Part shown: positions 1 through 9,167 of the stretch, piece by piece
Layout of the letters: each line of letters begins with the position of its first letter
How positions within the stretch are numbered: the stretch's first letter is position 1
NCBI GenBank assembly: GCA_026393985.1
Contig: JAPKZB010000046.1
Span: forward strand, 1-64,000
DNA length: 64,000 bases
Reading direction: 5' to 3'
From: Acidobacteriota bacterium
Lineage (GTDB): Bacteria; Acidobacteriota; Terriglobia; Bryobacterales; Bryobacteraceae
Position numbers and translations under genes: made by a program
Notes under the pieces: model-generated
Database searches by the model: none
The model's input: only the letters and a program-made list of their open reading frames with translations
What the model was told of the DNA's origin: nothing

Positions 1-78
1 GCACAGGCCGCGCAGGCCCGGCACCAACAAGCGAGGAACTCGCTCCTCCTGCCGGGCCGGAGCGAGTCCGTTGTGCGC
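1..78. repeat. Dispersed structured repeat, copy at window edge
   Basis: This is the same element as the tandem copies near 31.4-31.7 kb, cut by the window edge at its left end. It starts with GCACAGGCCGCGCAGGC and ends with GAGTCCGTTGTGCGC, so its ends form the inverted repeat seen in the other copies. The internal hairpin here is GCGAG-GAA-CTCGC, whereas the other copies have GGGCGA/TCGCCC. It lies just past the stop codon of the first TonB receptor gene. Confidence 0.75.
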
Positions 79-85
79 GGGTTCC

Positions 86-3000
86 TTAAAACAGCACCTT
101 CATCACCAGCACCACCTGCCGCGTCGCGTTGTTCTGCGCCGGATTCAGTTGGCCGAAGCGGGGGTCGGTCACGTTGCTCGCCACAATCTGCCCAAAGTAG
201 GCGTAATCGAGCGCGTTCTGCATATCCACCCGGATCTGCCAGCGCACCCGCTCAAAGAACCGGAACTCCTTATAAGCCGAAATCTCCCAGCGCGCCGGGT
301 GCGGGCGCCGTACATCCGGGAACCGCGTCGGGAAGTCCCGCAAGGTAAACGGCGCCTGCGCCGTCCGCGGGAACAGCGACACATCGTAGTACTTGTCAAA
401 GAACGGGTTGAACTCCGACCGGCCGGCCGTCTTCGCCGCCGCCTCCCGCTGCTCATTCGTCCACCGCGCACTCCGCGCCGCCGTCGGACCAGCGTTCGGG
501 AAGTCAAACGGCACCCCGCTCCGCGTCATATACTGCACGTTCAGGTTCCACCCGCCGAACATCGCATTCCCCGCCCCGTTCAAGCTGTTCAGGAAACGCT
601 TGCCTTTGCCAAACGGCAGTTCGTAGGTCACCAGCGCCGAAAACGTATGCGGAATATCCCACTGCTGCAGCCGCTGCTCCAGCCCGGAGTTGAGCAGATT
701 CCCCACCGTCACATCCTGCGGGTTCAACGGCGCTACCCTCTCAAGCGTCTTCGACCAGGTGTAGGAGAACTGCCCCGAAAAACCGTTCGCAAACCGCCGC
801 GACGCCTTGGCCTGCAGCGAGTGATAGGACTGGCTGCCGATCGGCACGTTGGTCAGCGTCACCTGGCTGAAGTGGGGGTAGGCGTTCAACAATACCTGCC
901 GAGGCACATTGGCGCCGTTGATGCCCGAACCCGGCAGCAAACCAGCCATCGGATTCGGAACCTGCGTGTTGAAGAAAGCCGCCCGCTCCGCTACCGGCAG
1001 ACGGCTCAGCTCACCCAGCGGGATAAAGTTCGTATTCAGGTTGATCGGCAGCTTCGAGGTCAAGTTGCCGGAGTAGCTGACATCGGCCAGCCAGGTATTG
1101 GCAATCGTCCGCTGGAAGCCGGCCGAGAACTGCTGCGAGTACGGCAGCGGCCGGTTGAGAAACTGCGCCGAAACCGCCTGCCCCAGATTCGTCGACAGCC
1201 CCTGGCTCGAACCGATCGGCTGCAGCAGTCCGTTCGGATAAAGGTTGCCCGGGAACGGGTCGTTCAGGAAACTGGCCGGCGTCAGATTGTTGTCCGTGCT
1301 CGCAATCACGTCCGTCGGCCGGCTGAAGCCCGTCGCCGCTCCGGATGCGTTCTGGCCCAGATAGCTCAACCCGTAGCCGCTGCGGAAGACCCACTTGGGC
1401 GCAAACTGCCACGCCACGCCCACGCGCGGCTGCCAGTTGTTCCGGTCCCGGTTGAAGGCCTCCCGCGCCACGCCCGAAGCACCGGCGAACAGAATACCCC
1501 CGTTCAACTGCAATCCCTGCACCCGGCTCTGCAGCGGGCTCGCCTGGTCGAGCGCAAAGCCGCGTACCTGCCGGTTATAGCGCTCTACAATCGGCCCCTC
1601 GTAATCCCAACGCACCCCCAGATTGATGGTCAGCGTCCGCGAAACCTTCCAGTCATCCTGGAAAAAGAAGGCGCCGTAGGTGTTCTGGTAGGCGGGCCAC
1701 ACGTTCTTTTCCACGTTGCCCGAAGTAATTGTCCCCACCAGGAAGGTCGCCAGCTCATTGCCCGACAGCGCATCGGCCTGCTGCGGATTGCGCTGCGTCC
1801 AGTTCCGGCCGAAGTTATAGGTGCCGGAAGAGGCCCCGGGGTTGTGGTTGTTCGAGTTGTACAGCCGCAGTTCAGCGCCCATCTTCCAGGTCTGCCGCCC
1901 GCGGATCACCGTCAGGTTCGGCTGCACGGAGTAGGTATCCTGTGTCTCGTAATTTGCCGTCCGCGTCGAACCGAGCGAGGAGATGTTGTTGCCCGTGAAA
2001 TTGAAGCGCGGGAACTGCCGAACGTCAAACTGGCTGACCAGGCGCTCGGAGAAGCCCAACTCCGTCGGATTGAAATCGCGGCCAAACACGTTGCCGGAGA
2101 AGCCTTCATAGCGAGCCAGCCCGCCGCGCAGGTTGAACACCATCGAAGGGCTCAGCGTATACGTCCAGTCGGCGCCCCAGTTGCGCGAAATCCGCGTCGA
2201 AGGGGCCTCCGTCGAAGGCTCCGCCGCGTTGGTGCCCCACTGCACCCGTGCGAAGTTGAACCACGGCGTCTGCCCGTAGCGCCAGTTTACCCGGCTCTTG
2301 TCCGACGCCACCCAGTCCATCTTGCCCAGCCACTGGTCATAGTCATTCCGCGAGCTGTTCACAAACAGGTAGTTGTTCTGCCCGTCCAGGCTTTCGCTGG
2401 CGCGGTTCGGCGCCGGAAAGAAGCTGATCGTCCGCGCCGCCACGGGGTTAATCCGGTTGCGCGGAATCACATTGCCCGCAAAGGGCTGCCGGGGTGAGGT
2501 GAGCGGGTCGAAGATCAGAATCGGCTGGTTGGCGTTCGTCACCAGCTTCGAAAAATCGCCGTTGCGCTGGTCGGCCGTCGGCACCGTCCAGAGCTGCGTC
2601 TGCGGGTTGCGTTCGCGCAGGCCTTCGAGCGACACCATCCAGAACAGCTTATTCTTGCCGTTCAACAGCTTCGGAATCAGCACGGGGCCATCGAAGCGGA
2701 AGCCGTAGGTGTTGTTGCGATAGGGCGGCTTGCGCACGCCGGCCGAGTTGCGCGAATAGCCATTGGAAATCAGCTTGTCGTTTTTCAGAAATTCAAACAG
2801 CTCCCCGTGGAATTGATTGGTCCCGCTCCGCAGGTTGATCGACGTCGTGCCGCCCCCAACGCGCCCGTACTGCGCATCGTAGGTGTTGGTAATAATGTTC
2901 ACCTCTTCAATGGCCTGCAGCGCGGGCGCAAACGACGCGCTGCGGCTGCCGCGGGTCGAGGTGATGCCGTCGAGCAGAATCTCGTTCTCGCCACTGCGGC

Positions 3001-3544
3001 CGCCGTTGATCGATACGCCATTGATGTTGCCGAAAGCGTAAAGCTCAAAGTTGCCCCAATAATTACTCGTCTTGGTCACCCCAGGCAGCGAGTATTGGAA
3101 CTGAAACAGGTTACGGCCCGAGGTCGGAATATCCGCGATCAGCTTGGTGCCGATGGTTCCGCTCCGCACCGCCGTCTCCGTCTGCAGCAGCGGCTGCTCG
3201 GCCGTCACGGTAACCCGCTCGCTCAGCGAGCCCACCTGCATCTGCACGCTCAGGTTCAGCCGGTCCACCGCCGTCAACTGCAACCCTTCGCGAAACAGCG
3301 GCTTGAAGCCGTCCTTCTCAAAGCGGATCGTGTAGGCGCCCGGCGGCAGAAACGGCGTCACATACCGCCCTGTGTCGTTGGTTACCGCCGAGTAATCCAC
3401 GCGCCGGTCCAGATTCTGCGCAACCACGCGCACGCCCGGAATCGACGCTCCGGTGGCGTCACTCACCTCACCGGAGATGACCGCCCGAAAATCCTGAGCG
3501 AAAACCGCTCCACAGAACACAGCTGCACCCAGCAACAGTCGCAT
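86..3544 (-). CDS. Oar-like TonB-dependent outer-membrane receptor with carboxypeptidase-regulatory domain
   Basis: This outer-membrane receptor probably takes up a large carbohydrate or peptide substrate. I chose the ATG at 3544 (MRLLLGAAVFCGAVFAQDF), which opens a clean signal peptide; an in-frame start 24 bases upstream would add eight uncharacteristic residues. After the signal comes a carboxypeptidase-regulatory (Ig-like) domain (GEVSDATGASIPGV), then a plug-like region (about residues 120-250, with NGGRSGENEILLDG and INLRSGTNQFHGE), then a long barrel ending in VVLVMKVLF with a terminal aromatic residue. At 1,152 residues it has the usual length for the acidobacterial Oar-like family. 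It is monocistronic here and diverges from the lipoprotein-like gene at 3720. The substrate cannot be deduced from sequence. Confidence 0.93.
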   Translation of the reverse strand: MRLLLGAAVFCGAVFAQDFRAVISGEVSDATGASIPGVRVVAQNLDRRVDYSAVTNDTGRYVTPFLPPGAYTIRFEKDGFKPLFREGLQLTAVDRLNLSVQMQVGSLSERVTVTAEQPLLQTETAVRSGTIGTKLIADIPTSGRNLFQFQYSLPGVTKTSNYWGNFELYAFGNINGVSINGGRSGENEILLDGITSTRGSRSASFAPALQAIEEVNIITNTYDAQYGRVGGGTTSINLRSGTNQFHGELFEFLKNDKLISNGYSRNSAGVRKPPYRNNTYGFRFDGPVLIPKLLNGKNKLFWMVSLEGLRERNPQTQLWTVPTADQRNGDFSKLVTNANQPILIFDPLTSPRQPFAGNVIPRNRINPVAARTISFFPAPNRASESLDGQNNYLFVNSSRNDYDQWLGKMDWVASDKSRVNWRYGQTPWFNFARVQWGTNAAEPSTEAPSTRISRNWGADWTYTLSPSMVFNLRGGLARYEGFSGNVFGRDFNPTELGFSERLVSQFDVRQFPRFNFTGNNISSLGSTRTANYETQDTYSVQPNLTVIRGRQTWKMGAELRLYNSNNHNPGASSGTYNFGRNWTQRNPQQADALSGNELATFLVGTITSGNVEKNVWPAYQNTYGAFFFQDDWKVSRTLTINLGVRWDYEGPIVERYNRQVRGFALDQASPLQSRVQGLQLNGGILFAGASGVAREAFNRDRNNWQPRVGVAWQFAPKWVFRSGYGLSYLGQNASGAATGFSRPTDVIASTDNNLTPASFLNDPFPGNLYPNGLLQPIGSSQGLSTNLGQAVSAQFLNRPLPYSQQFSAGFQRTIANTWLADVSYSGNLTSKLPINLNTNFIPLGELSRLPVAERAAFFNTQVPNPMAGLLPGSGINGANVPRQVLLNAYPHFSQVTLTNVPIGSQSYHSLQAKASRRFANGFSGQFSYTWSKTLERVAPLNPQDVTVGNLLNSGLEQRLQQWDIPHTFSALVTYELPFGKGKRFLNSLNGAGNAMFGGWNLNVQYMTRSGVPFDFPNAGPTAARSARWTNEQREAAAKTAGRSEFNPFFDKYYDVSLFPRTAQAPFTLRDFPTRFPDVRRPHPARWEISAYKEFRFFERVRWQIRVDMQNALDYAYFGQIVASNVTDPRFGQLNPAQNNATRQVVLVMKVLF

Positions 3545-3719
3545 GGGCGAATGATAACACCAAATCATGACTCCTGAATTACAACGGTAAGAACGAATTC
3601 CCCCGCGCCCACGCCCGCTTTCTGCGACCCTGGAACAAGCAGCTCCCCCGCCCGAAAACTTGGCGCCCGAAAATTAAGGAACAGTTCCGGCTGCCACCAA
3701 CGTCAGCATATATAGACAC

Positions 3720-4649
3720 ATGCAGCGATTCCACCTGCTCCCCATCCTCCTGCTGGCCACCGCCTGCCCCTCCCCGCGCACCTCCGTCATGCTCGACCCG
3801 GCCCTCCTCCCCCTCATCCCCGCCGATACGGTCAGCCTCGGCGGCGTCCGCGTGGACGCCCTACAAAAGACCGAAACCTGGAAACGGCTCGCCGCCTCCC
3901 CCCAATGGACCCGGCTCATGGATAACTTCACCAAAGAGGTCGGCTTTGATCCCAGGAAAGACCTACTGGAAATCCTCTGGGCCTCCAATGGAAAAGAGTC
4001 GCTCTTCTTCATCAGAAACCGCTTCTCGCAAATGAACATCGAGCCCCTGGTCCGCCGCGAGGGCTACCAGCGGTTGGCCTATAAGGGTTACCCCCTGCTG
4101 GGCGACGAGGAGTTCGCCGCTCTATTCATGAATGCTTCAACGGCCATCGTGGGCCGGACCGCCCGCCTGCGGCAGATCATCGATCAACGCGATGCCGGTC
4201 CAGCCAATCTGGCCAAAGACCTGCTCGCCAAAACGGAGACCATCCCCGCCTCCTCCCATCTCTGGGTGGTGGCCAACCCGTCGGCGCTCCCGCTCCTCGA
4301 TACCGCGGCGCAGTCGCCAAACCTGGCCGCCAATCTACCCCGGCTCCTGCAGGGGGTCAACTTTCTGACAGTCGCCCTCGACCTCACCAACGGCCTGCAG
4401 ACCCAGGCCGCCGTCGACTGCAAAGACGACCCCAGCGCCCGGCAATGGCAGAACTCCATCAAGGGTTTGGCCGGCATCGCCCGCCTCACCCTGCCCGAGG
4501 CTCAGCGCAACGCCATGCTACCGTTGCTCGATTCGATCGAAGTACAACTGCAGGGCAACACCGCCACCACCCGGTTCGGACTCGACCTGGCAACCCTCGA
4601 CCGGCTCCAGTCTACTTTTTCGGCAGGGGAATCGCCGCGCCCAAATTGA
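3720..4649 (+). CDS. Putative secreted lipoprotein of unknown function
   Basis: I do not recognise the family. The 309-residue product starts MQRFHLLPILLLATAC, a hydrophobic signal with a cysteine in a near-lipobox context (the -3 position is Ala rather than Leu), so it may be a lipoprotein. The body is soluble and contains GFDPRKDLLEILWASNG and a C-terminal stretch that looks like a repeated alpha/beta fold. Codon use matches its neighbours. Its 3' end overlaps the convergent ferredoxin gene by 38 bases. No enzymatic motif was seen, so it is left as hypothetical. Confidence 0.75.
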   Translation: MQRFHLLPILLLATACPSPRTSVMLDPALLPLIPADTVSLGGVRVDALQKTETWKRLAASPQWTRLMDNFTKEVGFDPRKDLLEILWASNGKESLFFIRNRFSQMNIEPLVRREGYQRLAYKGYPLLGDEEFAALFMNASTAIVGRTARLRQIIDQRDAGPANLAKDLLAKTETIPASSHLWVVANPSALPLLDTAAQSPNLAANLPRLLQGVNFLTVALDLTNGLQTQAAVDCKDDPSARQWQNSIKGLAGIARLTLPEAQRNAMLPLLDSIEVQLQGNTATTRFGLDLATLDRLQSTFSAGESPRPN

Positions 4650-5001
4650 TCGAACCGCCCCCCTCGCTCACGTAATTCCGGTTCCAATCCGGAATCAGCA
4701 CCGTCACATCCCCCCGCACCACACACTGGCAACCCAGCCGGGAGTGTAGCGTCAGGCCGGCGGCTGTCTCCACGCGGTCCGCTTCGTCGTCCTCCATCTC
4801 GGACAGGTTCTGGTCGCCCGCCTTCACAATCACGTGGCACGTCGTGCACGCGCAACTGCCTCCGCAGGCATGTTCCAGGTGAACACCGTGGTTCAAAGCG
4901 ATATCGAGCAATGATCCCTGCAATCCGTGGTCGGAGTACGGCATCGTGGCCGGATCATAATCGATCGTGATGTTTTCGGGCAGGAAGGTAACCTTGGGCA
5001 C
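4612..5001 (-). CDS. fdx: ISC-type [2Fe-2S] ferredoxin
   Basis: This is a small electron carrier of the adrenodoxin/ISC ferredoxin class, normally supplying electrons for iron-sulfur cluster assembly. The diagnostic ligand block is HACGGSCACTTCHVIV (C-x5-C-x2-C), followed by the fourth cysteine in LGCQCVVRGD and the family C-terminal PDWNRNYV. The frame is open upstream to 5100, but homology begins at VPKVTFLPENI. I therefore place the start at the GTG at 5001 (129 residues, close to the family's usual 110-115); GTG 5007 is an alternative. No isc or suf genes are visible nearby. The upstream region is shared with the divergent membrane-protein gene at 5089. Confidence 0.9.
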   Translation of the reverse strand: MPKVTFLPENITIDYDPATMPYSDHGLQGSLLDIALNHGVHLEHACGGSCACTTCHVIVKAGDQNLSEMEDDEADRVETAAGLTLHSRLGCQCVVRGDVTVLIPDWNRNYVSEGGGSINLGAAIPLPKK

Positions 5002-5088
5002 GAACACCAGTCTAGCGTTGGCGCAACCCTTCCCGCAAAGCACAGGGGAATGTGGATAAACCCTATCGGCTTTGGTATGATTTCCCGC

Positions 5089-5310
5089 ATGGACTCTCAT
5101 TCTCGGAGTATCGCCAAAGCTGTCAGCTACCGGGTTCTCGGCTCTTTAGCCACCGCCGGTATCGTCTACCTCTTCAGCGGCGACATGCGCGCTTCGGCCG
5201 GCGCTGGTCTGATCGACTCGGTGGTAAAGATCGGGCTCTACTTTTTGCACGAGCGGATCTGGAACTACATCCCCTTAGGGCGGCCTAAGCCGCCGGAATA
5301 CGAAATTTAA
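5089..5310 (+). CDS. DUF2061 family small membrane protein
   Basis: This is a 73-residue predicted inner-membrane protein. It matches the DUF2061 pattern: an N-terminal AKAVSYRVLGSLATAGIVYL helix, then DSVVKIGLYFLHERIWNYI. The function of the family is unknown, although it is sometimes found fused or next to sulfur and nucleotide metabolism genes. The start is the ATG of MDSHSRSIAKA at 5089; the open frame extends upstream over the divergent ferredoxin gene, which cannot be coding for both. Confidence 0.85.
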   Translation: MDSHSRSIAKAVSYRVLGSLATAGIVYLFSGDMRASAGAGLIDSVVKIGLYFLHERIWNYIPLGRPKPPEYEI

Positions 5311-5500
5311 CTGATTTTGCAGAGTTGGTCCTGGTCCGTCCTTCCCCCTGTTCGTTGGCTCCCCCCGTCTATCTTCAGTACCACTTCCCACATTTTCCCT
5401 CAAGATCCTGAGCAAATACGGGTACTGCTTCCTAGGACCGCCGCTGCGAAACCCGCTCGCCGTCCGCCAAGTCAGATAGTGGCCTAGGACTTCCGATCCA

Positions 5501-5529
5501 TTGAGCCTTACTGGATGGCCTTTTATTCT
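5501..5529 (+). promoter_or_regulatory. Putative sigma-70-type promoter of the first PEP-CTERM gene
   Basis: TTGAGC at 5501-5506 and TATTCT at 5524-5529 are separated by exactly 17 bases. The same -35 hexamer and spacing occur before the gene at 6990. The two genes also share the leader end CTAACTCGGAG (5564-5574 here), which carries the ribosome-binding site 7 bases before ATG. Confidence 0.45.
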
Positions 5530-5581
5530 CTGAAGTGTGACCGGCAAGTTTCTAGACCGCCGGCTAACTCGGAGCACATAA

Positions 5582-6238
5582 ATGAAACTTCAACACATGA
5601 TTCTCGCTGGTTTCGTCTCCTTGACGATGACCTCTTCGCTTTCCGCCACCGTCCTCAACCCTGGTAGCGGTGATCTCGCCGCGGACAACTTTGGCGCCTT
5701 TTCCTTGTTGCCAGCTAACCTCAAGGCTTCCCAAACGCTGACCTGGACCTCTGGAAGCAACACTCTGACACTCCGGAACGCCGTTTACCAGGGCGCTTCC
5801 GGTCTCGACTTCTACTACCAGCTCGTGAACAACGCCGGTACCATGGATATCAACCGGATCACCACCGTTCTCTTCCCTTCCTGGAATACGGTCAACTCTG
5901 GTTACACCAATACGGATGTCGACGGTGCCGCCTTCTTCGCTGGGTCTACAGGACTCCAGAATCCGGCCACCACGGACCGGTCTGCCAACCCTAACGGAGG
6001 CACCATTGGCTTCAAGTTCGTTAGCCCACTGACGATCTCCCCCGGCGAAAGCAGCAGCATTCTGGTCCTCAGAACCAACGCTCAAACTTACAACACGGGC
6101 AGCTCCTTTGCCATTAATGGCAATGTTGCCACGTTCGCCAACACCTATGCCCCGACGAATGTTCCCGAACCCGGCACTTACGCTCTGATGGGGGCCGGTC
6201 TGCTCGCCCTCGGTGTGATTCGCCGCAAGCGTCAGTAG
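5582..6238 (+). CDS. PEP-CTERM sorted exported protein
   Basis: This 218-residue exported protein has a signal peptide (MKLQHMILAGFVSLTMTSSLSA) and a typical C-terminal sorting tail: VPEPGTYALMGAGLLALG followed by the basic end RRKRQ. Proteins of this class are processed by an exosortase and displayed or released with exopolysaccharide. The mature domain is rich in Asn, Thr and Ser and contains FYYQLVNNAGTMDINRI, also present in the two paralogues at 6990 and 9917, though this copy is shorter and lacks their N-terminal cysteine-containing segment. It has its own promoter and terminator, so it is likely monocistronic. No exosortase gene lies in the window. Confidence 0.92.
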   Translation: MKLQHMILAGFVSLTMTSSLSATVLNPGSGDLAADNFGAFSLLPANLKASQTLTWTSGSNTLTLRNAVYQGASGLDFYYQLVNNAGTMDINRITTVLFPSWNTVNSGYTNTDVDGAAFFAGSTGLQNPATTDRSANPNGGTIGFKFVSPLTISPGESSSILVLRTNAQTYNTGSSFAINGNVATFANTYAPTNVPEPGTYALMGAGLLALGVIRRKRQ

Positions 6239-6268
6239 GAGTCGGAAACAGAAACCCGTGAGGTAACC

Positions 6269-6307
6269 AGAGGGGAGTTCTCGCAAGAGATTCCCCTCTT
6301 CCTTTTT
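6269..6307 (+). terminator. Rho-independent terminator after the first PEP-CTERM gene
   Basis: AGAGGGGA at 6269-6276 pairs with TCCCCTCT at 6292-6299 and is followed by a T-rich run (TTCCTTTTT). Confidence 0.75.
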
Positions 6308-6908
6308 GCCAAGCACAGGCTCTATGCCTTGTACAGGGCTTTGTCTCAGGCCCAGGGCGAATCGATCCCGCCCGGCCCGCCTTCTCCCCTGCCCCGGCCT
6401 CAAGAACCCGGTCGCTGCATTATCAATGCCACCGGGCGGCAGCGACCATCGATAGGCCCATCAAGCATGCTGGCATCCCCCAGCTCCGCTCCCGTCCCTG
6501 CGCCCAGAGCACAGGCACGGGTAAGAGGATGGAGTTAGCCCCACTCCACCCCGGCCAGTTGTTCTCCCTTCGCGACCCCGTAATCACACAGAAAACAGTA
6601 GCCTGCTCTTGGGGATTCGGTCGCGATCCGGTCAAATACCCCAGTCCAGCCGTACGGTAATCTACCGATGCACCCCTGGAAAAGGTCTGTGGTGGAAAAA
6701 TTGTCGGGATACAGAAAAATTTTTTTTCAAGAACCGTACTGGTTCCTTACTCCCATTCCAGTTATCCTCAGCCTACCCCTCTCGTGCTGCGCCTCTAACC
6801 GAGACCGTTAGAAACAAAGGAAAACAGAGTACTGGCCCTTAGTACGTTGGCCGCTGAGCCGCCAATCCAGTCAGCCGAGCGCGACGATTTCCCAGTACAT
6901 CAGTCCAA
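6308..6908. other. Gene-free stretch between PEP-CTERM genes
   Basis: No convincing gene was found. Short open frames on both strands lack ribosome-binding sites and family resemblance. An A5T8 tract lies near 6714-6728, and base composition turns more AT-rich toward the promoter of the next gene. Confidence 0.5.
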
Positions 6909-6937
6909 TTGAGCGATTTCACTTGGTTCTCTACACT
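6909..6937 (+). promoter_or_regulatory. Putative promoter of the second PEP-CTERM gene
   Basis: TTGAGC at 6909-6914 and TACACT at 6932-6937 have a 17-base spacer. The -35 hexamer is identical to that of the gene at 5582, and the leader again ends in CTAACTCGGAG (6972-6982), 7 bases before ATG. Confidence 0.45.
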
Positions 6938-6989
6938 TCAAATTGTCGCCGGAACATTCGCAGCCTGGCGACTAACTCGGAGAAATTAA

Positions 6990-7712
6990 ATGAAAAACAA
7001 CACGCTTCTTTCCGTCCTCTTCGGAGCGGTCTCGCTCTCGGCCACGCTCTCTGCCGGGACGATCTCATTAGGTCAGTGCGCCGGCCCCTCGCCGTGCGTT
7101 GCGACGCTCGATAACTGGGCCAGCATCTCTAACTTGGGTACCTTCGTGGACGGCATTACTCACAGCGTCACCGGCCTGAACGCCGAAAACCAAGTGCTGT
7201 ACACCGGAACCCTGCGGTCCGCGGTTTATCGCAACAGCTTGAATAATCAACTGGACTTCTACTACCAGTTCGTCAACAACGCGTCGTCCGTCGACTCGAT
7301 CTCACGAATCACGATGACCAACTTCGGTACTTTCACCACCAACGTGGGTTTCACCTCGCAGGACATCGACGGAACCACCGGTGGTGGCACCCCGGTCAAA
7401 ACGAACTTCGTTCAAGATGCGACTTTGATGCAGGCGCCTTCGCTCGCTAACCGCCCGAGCCAAGGCACCCTTGGCTTCAACTTCGGCGACGGAGTGATTA
7501 CGGCCGACATGATCAATCCCGGCGAGACATCGCGCATTCTGGTCATCCGGACTAACGCCACCAACTACAACAACGGCTCGACGAGCACCATCAACGGAGC
7601 AATTGCGACCTACCAGACGTTTGCCCCCACGGCGATTCCCGAACCGGGTACCTACGCTCTCATGGGCGCTGGTCTGATCGCGCTTGGCCTCGTGCGCCGC
7701 AAACAGCAGTAA
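6990..7712 (+). CDS. PEP-CTERM sorted exported protein (240-residue paralogue A)
   Basis: This is an exported protein with a signal peptide (MKNNTLLSVLFGAVSLSATLSA) and the sorting tail IPEPGTYALMGAGLIALG plus basic RRKQQ. The mature part begins with a segment containing two cysteines (GQCAGPSPCVA), probably a disulfide, then LGTFVDGITHSVTG, and carries YYQFVNN and QDIDGTTGGG. It is a close paralogue of the 240-residue protein at 9917. A strong hairpin terminator follows. A structural role at the cell surface or in the matrix is likely by family, but nothing enzymatic is visible. Confidence 0.93.
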   Translation: MKNNTLLSVLFGAVSLSATLSAGTISLGQCAGPSPCVATLDNWASISNLGTFVDGITHSVTGLNAENQVLYTGTLRSAVYRNSLNNQLDFYYQFVNNASSVDSISRITMTNFGTFTTNVGFTSQDIDGTTGGGTPVKTNFVQDATLMQAPSLANRPSQGTLGFNFGDGVITADMINPGETSRILVIRTNATNYNNGSTSTINGAIATYQTFAPTAIPEPGTYALMGAGLIALGLVRRKQQ

Positions 7713-7745
7713 CGCTTCGAAGCGGCCGCCGCTCACCCTCCCCTT

Positions 7746-7800
7746 GCCGACCGCCCGGCGGGACGTTTGCAGAAACGTCCCGCCGGGCGGTCGGCTTTTT
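7746..7800 (+). terminator. Strong rho-independent terminator, perfect 23-bp stem
   Basis: The left arm 7746-7768 pairs perfectly with 7773-7795 around a four-base loop (GCAG) and is followed by TTTTT. The core CCCGGCGGGACGT recurs in the terminator of the paralogous gene ending at 10639. Confidence 0.9.
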
Positions 7801-8124
7801 GGCGACGCTACACTTCTTTTCGAAAGCACTTGGTCGCAACCGTCTCGGCGCATCTCCTAACCCGCCACGGACGCTCGCCCCCATTAGCGCAAAAATAGCC
7901 GCGCCAAGCCTCCTGCGACGACCTTGCCCCTCTCGTGGCAGTTCCACTCCCCCGCGGACGCGCAGATATTGGGCTAAAACGGTGCGAGGCCTTGCCGGTG
8001 TTGCCGAGGCGCTGCCAGCCAAAGAGTCACCCATTTGGTGAAGTCGGAGCAAGGGCCAACCAGCGCGAACAGCGCGGAGCGGGCTCGCGGGGAACGGCCG
8101 CGGGAGCCCAATACAATCGGTGCC
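7801..8124. other. Gene-free stretch before the transposase remnant
   Basis: No gene, RNA or clear repeat was recognised. The open frames that cross it are short and have no family resemblance. Confidence 0.4.
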
Positions 8125-9167
8125 TCGGCAAAGTATAGTTTCACAGCCAGGAATCTAACGGCCTACGGAGGACTGCTGCCGGTGGCGGCGATGCTCGAGA
8201 AGTTGGAGTTCCGCGAACTCGTTGGCGAGTCCGTCACTCTGGAGTCGCAGCGGATGCCAAGGGCCATAAAGTCCAGCGAGTTTCTTCTCGGCATGAATTT
8301 GAGCGTGGAACGGCAGTTGGCGCGGCTGAACGCCCGCCTGCGGGAACGGGTCTGGCCCGCCGCCAATGTACGGCTGAAAGAGGTAACGCTCGACACCGAC
8401 ACGACAGTACACAAGCTGTCGGAAGACCAGCTGGGCGGCCGGGTGAGCTATAACCGCAAGAACAGAGGCAGCCCCAGTTGGCAGCCGATTTAACTATTAT
8501 CGCCGAGACGCGGGCCTGTACTGGTGGGAGGCGGTGAAAGCCTACGCGGACTGGCAGCCTTCGCCCGAGACGGACGCGGATTTTGATTGCCAGTTCAGCT
8601 ATCGGCCGGAGGATTGGGATCGGGAATACCGGTTCGTGAGCCTGCGCTATGCTGAGCCGGAGCCAGACGCGGACAATCCGGATCAGATTGGACTACTCGA
8701 TGACTTGGCTTGCTGCTACCGCGTGTTTGTGACCAGTATGAGCACCAGGAAATGGAGTCCGGCCGAGGTGGTAGCGTTTTATAACAAGCGCGCGGCGGTC
8801 GAGAATCCGATCAAAGAGACCAACAACGACATTGGATTGACGGCGCATCCATCCGGGCATTGGGCGACGAACGCGAATCACTGTCAGCTCAGCATGATGG
8901 CCTACAACTTGAACTGCTGCTGGAGTTGTTCGAGCGCGAGGAGTCTGTGACGGTGCCACAACTGCGGCACCGGACCATGGCCACGACGCGTTTGCGGTTG
9001 CTGTATCTGGCCGCCAGGATCACGCGCCATGGCGGGCAGACGAAATTCATTTCGGCGCGCCGTACCAGGAAAAGGCCCACCTCGACCGGTTGATGGCCCG
9101 TCTGCGGTTAATTAAAAGGAACCTCGATGGTTTCGTGCCCATGGTCAACCCGCCGCTGCGTGCATAG
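8125..9167 (+). pseudogene. IS1380-type transposase, decayed
   Basis: Pieces of one transposase lie in three reading frames. The N-terminal piece (to 8493) has LTAYGGLLPVAAMLEKLEF and then LDTDTTVHKL (first catalytic Asp region) and GGRVSYNRKNRG. It breaks off at QPI-stop. A second frame resumes at about 8495 with RRDAGLYWWEAVKAY and continues to FYNKRAAVENPIKETNNDIG, the C-terminal catalytic Glu region. The frame then changes twice more, ending with LDRLMARLRLIKRNLDGF and a stop at 9165-9167. Compared with a normal product of about 450 residues, a block inside the N-terminal piece and the segment before GLYWWEAV are missing. It cannot encode an active enzyme. Terminal inverted repeats were not identified. 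Confidence 0.85.

Noticed and set aside
71-2497. Long open frame (over 800 codons) opposite the first TonB receptor
   Set aside because: It is the antisense shadow of a GC-rich gene: Arg/Pro/His-rich, with no family resemblance, while the opposite strand has a complete receptor.
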